Shown in pieces: positions 35,801 to 49,200 of a stretch of DNA of 64,000 bases. The first letter of the stretch is position 1. Every line of letters begins with the position of its first letter. Made by a program: the position numbers and the translations under genes. Origin of the DNA: Onchocerca volvulus (taxonomy: Eukaryota; Nematoda; Chromadorea; Rhabditida; Onchocercidae); contig HG738141.1 in assembly GCA_000499405.2 (NCBI GenBank), positions 1,430,481 to 1,494,480 on the forward strand, read 5' to 3'. The notes beneath the pieces were generated by a model. It did no database searches. It had not been told where the DNA came from and saw nothing but the letters and a program-made list of their open reading frames with translations.

Positions 35801-38800
35801 AAAAATCAAAAAGCAGTACATATGAACTGTGCTGTTCTAATTTGCAAATTTTATGGAACTGTTCAAATTTCAGCGCCTTGGAAGATGAACGCTATAGCAA
35901 CTCACTGCACAAAGAGTGGTTTTGTTTAAGCGAGCAGGTGAAACATTTCTCGGAAATACTACCCGATTCTCCAAATCGGGTTTTTGAGCCAATTGCTCAT
36001 TTTCAACTTCTCTTAGCGCTTACCAAGTTAAAGTATTTGTGGGCCAACAAGCAACACAATGATAATTTTCTAATGGAACTTCGTTTTATATTGGGTAAGA
36101 AATATAACTTCAGAATTACAATTCCAGTTGTTATTATCTTAAAAGTTCCTGTCGGGAATGCAGAAGTACTATAGGCTAGTTTTGTGCAAATTAGGTATTT
36201 TAGGACTGATTGCACTTTTTTTTTTTCAGCAGTATAAGTTGTCAATTATTCCTATAAAAATATAGGATGAAATCATTATTAAACCAGAGTTAAAAGTGAT
36301 ACTGCAGAAGCAAATATTTCGATGGTTGAAATCGATCTGGAAACAAAAGACAACCGGAGCAGGATTATAAATTGTGACATATTTTTCTATTGCATTCAAT
36401 GGATTCGCCTGGCTAGTCTTTTCTTGCAGTTCATTAATGTGATAAGTTGGTTATAACATAATTCAGGAAACGATCATTCAATTCAGCGATTCACTTCCGG
36501 ACTAGCTCTGTTTCCAGTTGAAATAAACAACGTAGCAGCATTTAATATTTTAAATTTCTCAATCATAAAAAAAAATAAATAAAGCCATAATCCTATCATA
36601 TTGATTAGATTTTTTGACTGTTATCAAAAAAAAAAAAAAGTTCTAATCAGTAAAAAATCTTGACCGCTCTAGAAATGGTAATAATCATAAAGATAGGCTA
36701 AAGTGCGAGTTTCGGTATGAAAAGCAGTGTATACATATGATTATCATGAGCTGAAACACCTAAAACAACAATTCAGATTTATCTTAGTTTGAGAAGTCAT
36801 CCTGATTTGATTTAAAAGCTGTACTACATTTTAGCACTTTTGCTGTTACTGCTTTTTAAGCGACTTTATACCTCATCTTTACTATCCATTTTTCCTAATT
36901 TTTTACAAATTATAAAATAAATTTTAGATGCTAAATACATTTGTTGTAAGCGGTAATACAATTCATGGAGCGGATAAAGAAGCCATCCATGCCATATTAC
37001 GCAAAAGATTTGCATTAATGATAGAATGTCAGAAGTGCGTGAAGTACACCATTCAAAGTTAGTTAAATTGAAAAAAAAAATGTGATAACTCTTCCATTAT
37101 TTGAATTAAGGAGCGATTATGTGGAGTGACAGAATGCACATATGGACTTGGATAAAGAGATTCGACATAAATAACCTAACTTTATAAAACGGCGCAGACA
37201 GCACAACTGAAAAAACAGTGTGAAATGATATACATCTAAAGCATACTATGGTAGACTAAATACAGATTAAAAAATTTTCAAATCATGATGTAAAGGAAGT
37301 ATAATAATAATAGAAGTTGAAAAATACTATCGATTTCTTCACTTTTTTATCGAAATGCGTCTTTTTTTTTGTCGTTATGTTCCATTTCAAATAATCGGTG
37401 CTTCAACAGTTCAATAGAACTATTATTATAGAAATCGGAGAATACAGGATGCCATGTATGTTGGATTTTGAACAAACCGAATTAATAGTATTTCATGATA
37501 TTTCTAAAAAGCCGTCGTCCATGAAAAGTCGAAAAAATGCAGTCAGTGATGAAATGGAAAACAATGAAGATAAAAGTGGTAGGAAATACGCGGATGATAA
37601 AGAAAGCAAACGAAATCAAACGGAGGGCAAAAAAAATGTAAGTTTATGGAAATCCCTTAGTTATATTTACATTGATAAACATGTTCGACCTCTTTTCTTG
37701 CGGGCTTGAGAAGTCGTAATTATGTAAGTTGAAAACCTATCAGCATGAACTTTAACTTAAGCAGTTATTATTATGATTTCCATTAATCCAATGGATGACT
37801 GGCATCATAGGATGGTTGTTGCTTGGAGTAATGAATAGCATCAACTGAATGATAATTTTTGATTGAAGAATGTGAAGAGATCTTATCAAAAAATCTCGAT
37901 ATGATATTGTAGGGCGAAGGTTTACAGAGTGTCAGTCGAACGGGGATTGGAAAAACGAAAACTATCGAAATTGAACAGATGGGACAAATGATAACTAAAA
38001 ATTCAAATCTTCGAAGACTGGTTGCTGAATCTCAGTTAATATCCTTGTTCATGCCACTCAGTTTCGCTGCTGTTATTCATTTGATTGAAGTAACTTCAGA
38101 TTTACTTTTCAGACTTGTCAGATTTGATTGGCAATATTTTATTCAATGGCTATGTCCTCCTTAAAATTCTAAAATGTATTTTCTCTATCGTGACTTTGAA
38201 ATTTACTTCCTTTTTATTAAATTTTCATCAGAAATTTTCGAATCGCGGATAGATCAAATGTATCGCACGGGTTTATCTATTAAATAATAGTAATCTTTGG
38301 GATATAATCTTTAACTCATTTATGCAAATGGTGCCATATTTCAGTTATTGCCAAAAAAAAGAAAACAAACAACATTTTTACTAGAAACTTTGGGCAAGTT
38401 ATTGGAAGAACTTTTACCGAAAAGGAACAAGAAAATACCTGTCTTTTTGGTATGTTTCGTCTATTCGTGAAAATCATCGATAATTAAGCCTTTCACTAAA
38501 TTGTTTCTTTAAATTCCTTTTCGGACTTATTTATATTATCAGTTACTTTCTACGTTATAATACTGAATTTTTTATTGATAGTATTTTTTCCCAGTAGTTC
38601 CCTTATATATTAAGTTTTATTAAATTGGAGTGATGATGACAATATATAGCGAAATATTTATTCGAAAAGAGCATAAATCAATTAGTGACGGCGTTATCTG
38701 TTAATTTTTACTGGTACTACGTAACCCGCGCAAATTTTGGCATTCTCATTTTTAAATTTTAGTTTTAACTTATATTAATTATGTCTTGAGAATGTTCATT

Positions 38801-41800
38801 TTTAATGTTTCTTGCTTATCTACTGTCCGCTATCTATTTGAACTATGATAGCTATGATAAAAATAATAAATCCATTATCAAGAATTATTGTTCTTTTCCA
38901 CCACATTTTTTCAATTTTTTTTTCAGTTTACCTTTATTAGTTTATAAATTATCCTACATTTTAATATAATACGATTTGTTGTTTCATTATTTAGGCAGCC
39001 CGAAAAACTGCTACGAAAAAACTTTTGGCGAATGACAATCCGAAAATTATTTGGCATTCAATTGAATCCGTGATCCCAACCTTATTCGTTATTTTACATG
39101 GTTCCGTGAGTTATTTCAAAAATCTGCTGGACACATCCGACGTTTTCGATGCTACCAAGCGCTCTTATCACGCTGACATGAGCGCTCTCATGTATTCGTC
39201 ATTAGTCGTTTTTTACAATATATTTTCGTCGTAAGTTTTTTTGTGCGTTAATTTTTTGGCTTTTGATTTGCAACATTGATTGGGCAAAAAACTTTAATCG
39301 GATCCCCATCTTTTTATTGTTCAGTTTTACTATTATATTTTTTATTCATAGTATAATTTGCAGAATGAATGTAAACATTCATTTAAAATAAATGTTTGAG
39401 TACTGTTCTGATTAATTAAGAATTGGGAAAATATTGTTTTCAGCCAGGATTTTATGAAAATATCCAGAAATGATTCAGTAGAAGAAGAAAGATCTCATCA
39501 TTTAAGAATGGAACGTCGAAAATTATTAATGGAAAAGTTGGAAAGAACGATGATTGATATGGGAGTTGTTGAAGATACGCAAGGAGCAGATGATGCAGAG
39601 GTTTCCATTCATTGTTTGGTTCCGTAGTATAAATTAATTTCGAAGCCAATTTGCTTAATTAAACTCATCAAAAATTAAGATTAGTTTGGAAGACAAAAAG
39701 AATAAAAAAAATCCATTTTAGGTTATTGTTTCGAGCTATTTTATAAACATTTCCGAAATGGTCCCTACATTGAATTGTGCTGTTTCTTTACTTCAGTTAC
39801 TTTCCTGTGATTTTATTGACCCACGACAGAAATCGAAAATTGGTAAGTGTTCAGAAATTAAAAAAGAGCTTATGAAAGAGCAGGTGCTAATTTTCGAATG
39901 ACAGATTAAAACCCATTTGAATTCCAAATTATATAAGAATTAATTTTAATTATAAAGCAACTAGAACAAATTGCTTGAACAAAGCTATTTACGGGTAGTT
40001 GTTTTTTAGCAAAATCAGCACTTGCATACTTGAAAAAAGAGTGGTTTGACGTAGAGGAAAAACCGATGAAAGGTGCATCATTTAATCAAGCGGTTGCAAA
40101 CATTTTGAGGTTGTCAAAATTTTCTTAATAATTTATAATGCTATCTGTAAGGATATACTCAACTAATTCCCTTTACATTGTTATTTTTTCGACGTTAAAT
40201 ATCAAGATCAATTTGTAGCATTGCACTGGCGTGAATTTGAGCAATTTTTCTTATTGAGGCAGATGTCAGTATCACAATGTTTTGTGTCTGAAAAAAATTA
40301 GTTTCTGTATTATAATCTTCTATGCAGCGCTAAAAGAACACTTAGCAATTGCCAAAAAATTGTCGATAGCATTTATAGTTTCATTTAATAATATAAAAAT
40401 TTTCCGAATGTTATTGAACAACTTTTTGAATTGTGGAGTTTTCAGAATTTTTCTTCAAGAAATGGAATAAATTGTTTTTTTTTTTTTTGCATCTACTTCA
40501 AATGATTGCTTAAATTTATTCATAAATTTTTTGTTACCAAAAGTATCCGATTATTTGATGCGTCTGACGTTGTTGGTATAATCGGACATACTGTTCATGA
40601 CTTTCCTCTGCCCAAAGAGATTAACATCGACTGTCCCAAACCATTCTACAATAGATTTATCTGCTGATCACGAGAAAGATGATTATTTCCACTCCATCGA
40701 ATTATAATTCTATCGATTTTGTGTAATAATTTTTATTATATCAAGATTATTTCTCTTGATTTGACTACAGAAATCGCTTTTCTCAATTATTTGTGGTGTT
40801 TTATGTTCTCTCAGGAATCTATTTAGTCCACTTAATTAGAAGCTATGAAGTTTTCTCGAACCAAAAATGAATATGTTTACAGGATATACCTTTCATTTCG
40901 GGAACAAACTGAACGACTTTCTGCGATTCAGTGGATTCTAGCAAACAAAATATCTGAATTAGTTCCAGAAGATGAACGGCGACGAAGTAAGATTTCATCC
41001 CTCGAATCGTGTCACGACAAGGATTTGAATGAGGCTGAAGGATCTCTTTTCATCTGTTTTAGTAGGTTCGTCGCCGTAAAACATTTCTCAGCTGAAAATT
41101 GCCCATTTAAAGCATTTCTCCAGGCATTAATCAAATAGTTGACACCAAAACCGCATTTTCTTCCAAATACATTAGCAGATTATTCTTGATTTTTGTGAAT
41201 TTATTGTAATGTTTATTCGTTTCAGAATTACTTTTGCTTCCGTTTATAAAGTTTTGTTCTGTTCACTGAATGAAACTGTCAAGAACATTTTGTCATTACA
41301 AGTGATTGAGAAGGGTGAATTACAGCAGGATGAATGCTTCACACTTTGGAAGATTGCTGCTAGTAGTTTTTGTCTATTAACTCTGCTGATCCGTGTAAAG
41401 GCATGTTTTCTGGAATTTTCAAAGTCGGAAGCTGAACAAAAGTAGAATTAAATCGCAAAAATTGTTTTTATGAAGTTTTCTTATATTGGTTAAATATCAT
41501 ATAGGAATATTACTTAATCCAGATTATTTGTAATTTATATCGCATACTAGATTAAATTCATTTGGGTACAAATAAATTTTATATCAATTTTATATCAATT
41601 CTTATTCTTTTTTTTATAAGTTTCAGTCAAGTCACCTTAGAGTTTGACGATGGAATTGCTATGCAGTTCTTCATGTGTTCCAGGACAGTTCTGCATTGTC
41701 CAAATAAATTAATTCGCTTTTTATCTTTTAATCATTAAATTATTGAGGAATTGCGAAATGCTAGCGTATTATTGACTGCTGCGCGAGAAGGACGCTCATT

Positions 41801-43290
41801 TTTGCAAACTTTTATCAAAAGTTCCTTCATGTATTTGCTGTCAGACGAATCAAGGTTTGGTATTGATTTTTAATTAAATTCAATTTGACATATGAGGATA
41901 TGTCATTTTTTTTTTTTTTTTTTTTTTTGAAGCTTATTAAACAATTGAATATCATAATTGTCTTTTTGGTTATAAGAAAATATGTAGCATATATATACCT
42001 AAAATAATATATATTTCATAATAATATATCATATGGCTGATAGATTAGAACAGTATCTTGAAGGTTTGCGAAATATGGCACGGGAGCAAATGCCATTTTA
42101 AAGACAGTGCAGATTGGTAATCGTTCCTTACAAAATATGAGTGCTCATGCGAAGGTTTTACTTCACTTTTTTAAAATCATACTTCTTTATTATAGTCCGC
42201 TTAAATGAAATTTATTGAATGAATATACGTTGCGGATGATCAGTTGAGACAGAAAATACCCTGAGTTTCACCAACTTTCATTCGGATGTAATTAATTCGA
42301 ATAAATTTAATTGATGCACATTTTTAACAAGTCCATTTCGGGTTTAGATCGATTATTGCATGATTGTTTTTCTGATTTTTAAAATAATACAATCATCTTA
42401 GCAGTTCTTCATTCTGATTATAAATAAAATCTTTTGCAGAGTACCAAATCTGCTTCACTGTTGAAATTGCTACCTCAACTAAGAGCCACATCGGAGCAGT
42501 TTATTAGAACAATTCATCAGCTGATGATTGGCGTCGATTGCGATAATGCATTTCAAATAGGATTGTTGAAGAGCAGGAATTTAGATGTTCCTTTTTGCTT
42601 CCTTTTTTTCTTCTGAAATAACAGTATTTATTTATTTTTTTTGAATACTAGTTGTATTTCCTTAGGAGTTGAGAGCAGTTTTAAAAATCGGAACCTAGTT
42701 ATGAAATACTCGGACATTTGGACAAAAAAGTAAACTGGATCTTTTCATTATTATAGCTAAAGTTCTAGATGTTTAAATTTGCATGAATTACGTTAATAGT
42801 TTCCGGACCAAAAAGAATTCTTAAAAATTGGTCAAAAAATGGCTACATATTTAATTTTTTTTCAGAATTAATCCTGGTTTATCTTACTACTATTTTTAAC
42901 AACTTAGATTTTAAGGGTGAAGAATTAAAAGAAGTAGAAATGGAAGAAGGGTTCAGTGCTAATGATTCACAACAAAGATCAGTTACTAACGAAGAGGAAA
43001 ACAGTGATACGGAGCTTTCGGAGGTCATTTTTCAGATGTATTTCGTGCAGAACTAGATATCTCTCTGAATATTATTACTTTTTCCTGAAATTCTTGTTTT
43101 TCAATTTTTTTTTTTTTTTTTGAAATATCATACTCTTTTTGAAATATATATTTTTTAAAATATTTTCGAGCAATTTTTCCGAAGAAACATAGTTGTATTG
43201 TAAAATTTAGTTAATGAACTAAAAGGACTAATTTTTCAGGAGCGAGGTGATGTAGACATGGATTTAGAGAATAACAGTTCAGTTTTTTAG
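27426..43290 (+). CDS. fcd-2: FANCD2 orthologue, Fanconi anaemia DNA repair protein
   Basis: FANCD2 pairs with FANCI, clamps DNA and is mono-ubiquitinated in interstrand-crosslink repair. I trace 34 exons, ~1541 residues (human 1451): 27426-27534, 27874-27897, 27954-28187, 28525-28580, 28693-28791, 29009-29100, 29379-29578, 29890-30011, 32354-32532, 32710-32902, 33170-33322, 33610-33744, 33887-34012, 34262-34369, 34649-34764, 35066-35219, 35542-35618, 35874-36165, 36266-36334, 36928-37057, 37432-37637, 37913-38089, 38345-38449, 38995-39230, 39444-39600, 39722-39842, 40010-40109, 40883-41065, 41226-41394, 41748-41854, 42064-42154, 42440-42586, 42916-43023, 43240-43290. Recognised stretches: LDLEVLPELVTYCLDSI, EQLLSSSSAKEKIWGILG, FRWLKS then LNTF, IYLSFREQTE, SRITFASVYKVL, NAFQIGLLKSRNLD and an acidic tail. 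Gln466 aligns with the human Lys561 ubiquitin site. Weak points: the end of exon 10 (GTTCAG donor), exon 18 (a GTAAGA donor at 36095 is the alternative) and exon 19, which lacks a GT donor. The symbol is by orthology to C. elegans. Confidence 0.88.
30079..30328. repeat. Intronic repeat, copy A
   Basis: Starts CTATATAAATAGAAATG, then carries GAAGTTCTCCACCGATT, TTTTGACACAA, CACGTCCGTGACAACTAAAA and a CT-rich end. Copies B and C share this order. It lies in the 2.3-kb intron 8 of FANCD2. Terminal sequence and tail are reminiscent of Helitron-like or other non-autonomous DNA elements, but the class is not established. Confidence 0.7.
30340..30454. repeat. Degenerate (TAA)n microsatellite
   Basis: A stretch of TAA/AAT-type trinucleotide repeats with interruptions joins repeat copies A and B. 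Confidence 0.8.
30455..30705. repeat. Intronic repeat, copy B
   Basis: Same layout as copy A in the same orientation: CTATTTAAATAAAAATG start, AGGTTTTGACACAGCC, ACGTCCGTGACAACTAAAAT, then a CT-rich end. Identity appears to be about 75-80 percent by eye. Confidence 0.7.
31213..32151. mobile_element. Intronic repeat element C with inverted termini
   Basis: Begins CTATATAAATAAAAATGTAAATG at 31213 and ends with the inverted form of that sequence at 32129-32151, giving a ~940-bp unit with roughly 20-bp terminal inverted repeats. It has no intact reading frame. Just outside the right end (32153-32190) lie two GC-rich mini-hairpins (AGCCGAATCCGGCT and GCGGA/TCCGC), unusual in this AT-rich intron. 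It may be a nested insertion or a fold-back element; no family is assigned. Confidence 0.55.
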
Positions 43291-46200
43291 ATATATTTAA
43301 AGATATGTCACACTATATCATATTCTTTTAATGGATTATTGTACATCTTTTATGCATGGGAATCGATAAAAGTCCGAAATTGAAGAATTACCAGGAAAAA
43401 ATTCGATTGTTTTTGTTTGGAAAATATGAAGTAACCGTTGATTTCGGTAATTATTTTTCTATGATGCAAAGTAAAATTGTTTTGAAAATGATTTAAAGAA
43501 GCAATACAGAATACAAAATATTCGTTATGAAGTCCATCATCAATCTTATATAGATAAAAATATTGGTCCATTATCTAGAAGTGAATGTAAAATGGCATTT
43601 TATTTGAGTGTTAAAATAAACTAAATGCTTCTTGTTATCTATAGATAAATAAAATAAATTGGTATGATACTGAGGAATATTTGTTCACTTCCTCAGTCAT
43701 GCGATTTGTCCCTTGATCTGGGATTCGGCCTTTAAAAAATCTGTCCATGAACTCAATTAAATGACCTAAGTCGATCTTGGCTAACAAATTCATATTGTCC
43801 ATGAAAGGGAATGATAAATATGATATCATGGAATAGAAAGGTAAATATCTGCATTCAGAAAAAAGTGGCAAGAATAGAGAAATACGTTGTACGGGATGAA
43901 TTTTGTGATGCGTCAAACTGTTTCTCTGAATCATCAGAAATAATTTGCTTTAGAAACGCTGTGTCCTACTTTAATCGTTAACTGTATTCGGCATATAAAA
44001 TTTAATAATTATTAAAAAATTTCTGTTGTTTCCATCGCGTTTGCTTCCTTGAAGGATATCTCTCATGCTTTAGAAGCTTTTCTTTTCCTTCACTAAACTC
44101 TCTTCATCGTTTACCCAACTTTCATCAGAAAATGTCAATTTCCAGTTTCGATCGCTCTTTTACCGAAAATATATCCTCTTTCTTCACTGTTTGTTTGTCC
44201 TTTCTGAGATTCTATTGTTCTCAACCAAGAATTTCTTTAACTGAAAGATTTCAAAAATTTCCGGACATTCTTTCTCTAAATTCATCCAAGTCAATTTTCT
44301 GCCTTGAAATATCCACAAATTCAGGATTGATTATAAGACCGATTTTGAGATGTATAAAATTCAGTTGCTTGAAATTTATATACGGCGCTGTTTGTGAATT
44401 CCTTCAGATTCTTGCAATACATAATAATTTCATGTCTTTTTCTGCAAGAATATAGTCCTTATTTGAAGGCATATATCCCTCAAAATTTAAGTAACATTTG
44501 TTTGGATCAATTGATAATTTCTTCCCATATATTTAAGTGGTTGGTAAATTCCATGCTGTCCATTCTGTAAATGTATGTCGGTAACATCGAGCAGAATCTA
44601 GCCGAGTAATCAGGCTTTATTCTGGCTTAAGTTTTGTAAATTTTTCAAATATTTGATTACAGCAATTTTGCACTTAAAATTTTTTTGCTAAGCAAGACAT
44701 GATAACGAGACATTTATTTTGGACACGGAGCAATCTGTGTTGGTTTCGTACTATGAAATTTAGTTACGGAAGTTTAGAAAATGCAATATTTAAAATAGAA
44801 ATTTTTTAATAATCAGTAAATTTTATATATCGAATACAGTTAAATTTTCCAAGGGATGACTATTTTCAGTGATGTTGTGCGGATTCTCTATGCAAATTCA
44901 AGTAGATTCATGAGATACGGGAAATATATTGCAGATAGTATATTACCTTTATAAAATTATCATTTTCTGCACTTTACTTGATTGCTGAAATTCTAACTTT
45001 ATCAGACTGATGAAACTTTAACTTTATCAACTAAATGTTTTTCTGATAGAGAAAAATGAACAGAGCACGTAGCTTTTCAGAAATTAACATTATGAACTTT
45101 CATCAATGCATTTTTTTTCAAGTAACGAGCATTTACCAAAATGCTATCATTACAATATTCCAATCATATGTGATATGGTCGTCGAAGGGCAACAGCACTA
45201 GTAGTGTCGTAATAATGTCAAATTGAAATTTTCATATAGGATTTTCTTCCTCAAAGTGAGTTTCTGCAACATTCGGATTGCATTTCGAATAAATTATTTT
45301 AAGGCAATTCAGCAATAATCCAGATATGTATAAGGACATGCATTACTATATCTTTTCTAATTTCTTACCTTATTTTATATTTCTGTTCCAATTATTTAAT
45401 TTGCAGAGCATACTTTTTCAAAATATCAAAATCTATAATACAATTGCTTTTTTTTTCGTACCGAATTGATCATTGTGATATTTCTATCAAAATGCAACTT
45501 TTATCAGAATCCTTTCCTCCGAAATAATAGCATCGATAAACAGTGATTGTCTCATCTATCTGAAACTATTTATATTCTTTATGATTCTTGATATTTTAAA
45601 AGTTATCAAAGTGATCATTTGTTGGGATCAAAGTGTGAGAGATTTTAAGATCAAATGGAATACTTCAGATGATGTCTGAATTGAATGCTAACGGACTTGA
45701 ATTCATCGTTATGCGAATCACAGAAAAGAATATCCCAACTGTCATGAATATATTGCGTGAAATCAAAGTATTGTGCAATCGTGTTACTTTAACTTTCTCT
45801 CTCATCAAAACTTTATCATCGCAAAAATACTTGCTTGATTTTATTTTATTTCAATTCATTATCAAGTAAAATCATTAATTCTTTATCAGTACTTTATAAG
45901 ATTAATGGATTTTGATATCATCAATTGACTGCCATTACTTGGAATTTGTAGCTTTTCATCGTTGCCTAACTTTGCTATCATTCTTTCCATTGCTTTCTGA
46001 ATGGCTTTTCAATCATAATTTATATAATTAATCAACATTTTGCTGAGTGCATTTTGGTTTCTTCCATATTTAAGATTCTTTATCTTTTGCTTATCAATCA
46101 ATTACTTTATTCTTTTGTTAAGTTTGCACTTCAATTTCCATTCCTTAAAGCCACTTGTCAGTTTGCAATTTTTGCAACTTATAAGGTTATAAATTATTTC

Positions 46201-49200
46201 TTGCTAAATTATAAATCAGTATGATTTGAAAAAAAGAAATCAGGCTAAGTCCATCATATCATTTTTCATTAGACTAAATTTCAGAAAATTTCTTTTTGTT
46301 AAACTTTGTTAAACTACTAATATTCTGTACTGATTCGGGGAAGTGAATGAGAGCCTAAAGAAGGAGAGGTAGCAAACATTCGAAACTTTTTGGTTAAATT
46401 AATGGAGAAGTTGAGTTCCGGTCCTTTTCTATCATTTTTCGATTTAATTTGATTTGTATGGCATTCACACATCGCTTTGCTTTTGCTGCTTGCAAAAAGC
46501 ATATTTTATTACCCAACTGGGCCATTTAGTGGACGTGAAACGTTTGGCCGACTGCTGGTTGTCATGGAAGAAAGGAAATGACAGAAGGAGATCGGTGTCA
46601 CACTGAATCATCGCTTCTCATTAAAGGGTCATTTAATGCCCTGTCGTTGTAATTAAATGGCTGGTCCTGAATGTGAATTGATCGCGTGATAATCATCGCA
46701 ATAATAGCTAATGACATAGCCATATTTAACGTCGGATGAATTTCATTAATTAACCTAAAGCCGAACCGAAGAATCAGTGAACTGAAAGCAAATCGATTAT
46801 TGTTAGCATCATTTGTCACTTGAAGAATATCGGAAGTTGCAATGGATTTGTTCTACTCGCAGTTAAATTCCGGAGGTGCGACTTGGAATCTAAACGAATA
46901 CCGTATTCAGTTAACATAACTATAGTTCTTTTGCCAAAGTTTCTCAAATCATGAATTAAGTTGTTTTTTTTTTTAGGTTTATTTGGATTCTCTCATTCAT
47001 TGCTAGTTAAATAGCAAAAATTATCCACAAAACACCTCAGATGAGTAAATGAAATCAAATAATTGAAGATCTCTGAGTGTTTTTCAATAAAACAGAGGAA
47101 ACCATTTTGGATTCAAATGACACAGTCCATCTCTGATGATGACTCTCAAATTGAATCTATTGTTCTTGGTTTGTAGAATATCCACCTCATTTAGCCACTG
47201 AATAAGTGTTTATTTTGAGCTGTTTGTTGACATTAAGATGGGTATGAATGATGATGTGATCCAGATGGTGGAGACATGGATGTCCCAGTTGAATGATTCG
47301 TGTGCAAAGATTCAGTTGGCGTGGAAGAAGAGGTGAATATATGATGGCAAAAATTTCATTTGATATCATCGAATGTGCCAGAATAGCTGCTAATTGAATG
47401 AGAGCGATTTCAAATTGACTTTTAGAATAGCTGCTAGTTGAAATGATGGCTGAATCGGCGAAACTCTGATCTTTGTGTGGGTGTTGACCCGGATTGAGGT
47501 ACTCATCGAGTACTTGACTTCTTTTCCGCAAACGATGGCAGACAACCTTTTACCTTTTGGATGGTTTATGCAAATATGAATGTCATATTCGATCGCACGA
47601 TGAGTTTTGTTTGTCGAGACGAATGAATGCTTGTTTGCTTGCAATTTGCAGACGCAGAGAGCAGACTCGGATATTAGATATCGGATATCGCACATTCAAA
47701 CTTTCAGCCCACTTTCCGGATGGCAAAGGTCAAACCTTTGCTGATCTGCCACTTTTTTGTTTCAAACTTGAAAGTTTATTAATGAGGAGAGAAGAAATAG
47801 CGATGTATTCTTTCAAATATTTACAATCTTTGTTGAAAGTAAACAGGTACAATTATAAAAGATTGGATCATCAAATTATCCTTCTTCATCTTTATTCTCT
47901 CTATGATTTGTAGGCGCCTTCTTTTAAATAACTTATTTCTATAAAGTTTATACAGCGAAAAGACACTTTTAATTTTCACAGAAGGCATTTTGTTTTATTC
48001 AGTTTTGAGGATTAAATTCACTTTTATTTTTTTAGCAAGTGCTTTTTGAATGCTATATACACACATACACGAAGAAGTTCAATTTCATTTCTCTCATAAA
48101 TCGATGAACAATCCTTTCTTAAATTGTGTAATGAATTTCTATAAATAAGCAGTACTGGAAGTTCTTTCAAATGAACAAATAGGTTGGCGAGATTGCGTAC
48201 TTGTAGCAAATTTCGTCAGTCTGCAGTCTTTGTACTGAAGAAGAGAGAAAAAGTTGCGAATTAGTTGAACGATCCCAAATTCGGTAAAATTTGCTTTCTC
48301 CTATGGTGATAAGTGCTATCCGGAGATGATCTTCTCAGGTGACCTGTAATGAAGTGCTTTTGCACATGCAGAAATTCAGGAAGGGATTAATGAGCAGTGC
48401 AGCTGCTATTTTACGTAATGATCAGTTTAGAATAAAGCGATCGACCGCCAGCTTTAGCAAGCCTTCATTTCAGATGTCATTTGAATGAAGAATCATTTCC
48501 TTGGTACTTATTCTTGAATATTCCTTCCAGTGTTTCATTTGTCATATATACTCGACCTGAAATTGTATTGCTCTCGAGATCATCAGCACTGCATTACTAG
48601 TTGCAGCTCTATCGCACATATTCATTTCCCTCTCCATTGAATTTCTTTTTTGAAAAGTTCAAAAACTAAGGGCCAAAGATTAATTTTTGCGGTCTCTGTG
48701 AATGGTTGGATGTGAACGCATGGATTACATGTGCATGCACATAAATGCATGCATGGATGCATGAGATAACATCTCTCGAGGCATTTGCTCATTCTCATCA
48801 TTTTCTTCCTCACAAATATCTATCCTTTCAGGCCCGATGTTAGTAGTACTAAGGCTGTCACATTTGCCAATAATAGGAAGTAAGCCATTCCTTTAGTTTC
48901 TATTTCGTAATAATTCAATTTGACTCAAATCAATTTGATATAGATAACTTTAGTATACATCCCATGGGACTTGAACGTCGTTCAGGCTTTTTGGAAACTG
49001 CCTTCTATCCATAGCTAAATATAACACTCATATTGAATTAGATTCGATCATGATCGAATCAATCGTTTATTTGCTCTCAATTTTGAGCAGAATAGAATCG
49101 CATATCTAATTCTGATCAGAAATCTCATTAGAAGCTCATCGAGAACTTAAGCTTATTTGACTCAACTTAAATTTAAAATTGTTGAGTATTAGCATAATTT

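Noticed and set aside
40544..40658. A FANCD2 exon ending at another AT donor (AATAG before ATTTAT)
   Set aside because: It keeps frame, but joining 40109 directly to 40883 gives LRIYLSFREQTE, which aligns with the human protein without a gap. The extra piece is not needed.
47187..47695. Overlapping minus-strand open frames
   Set aside because: No similarity, no splice context and low-complexity composition.
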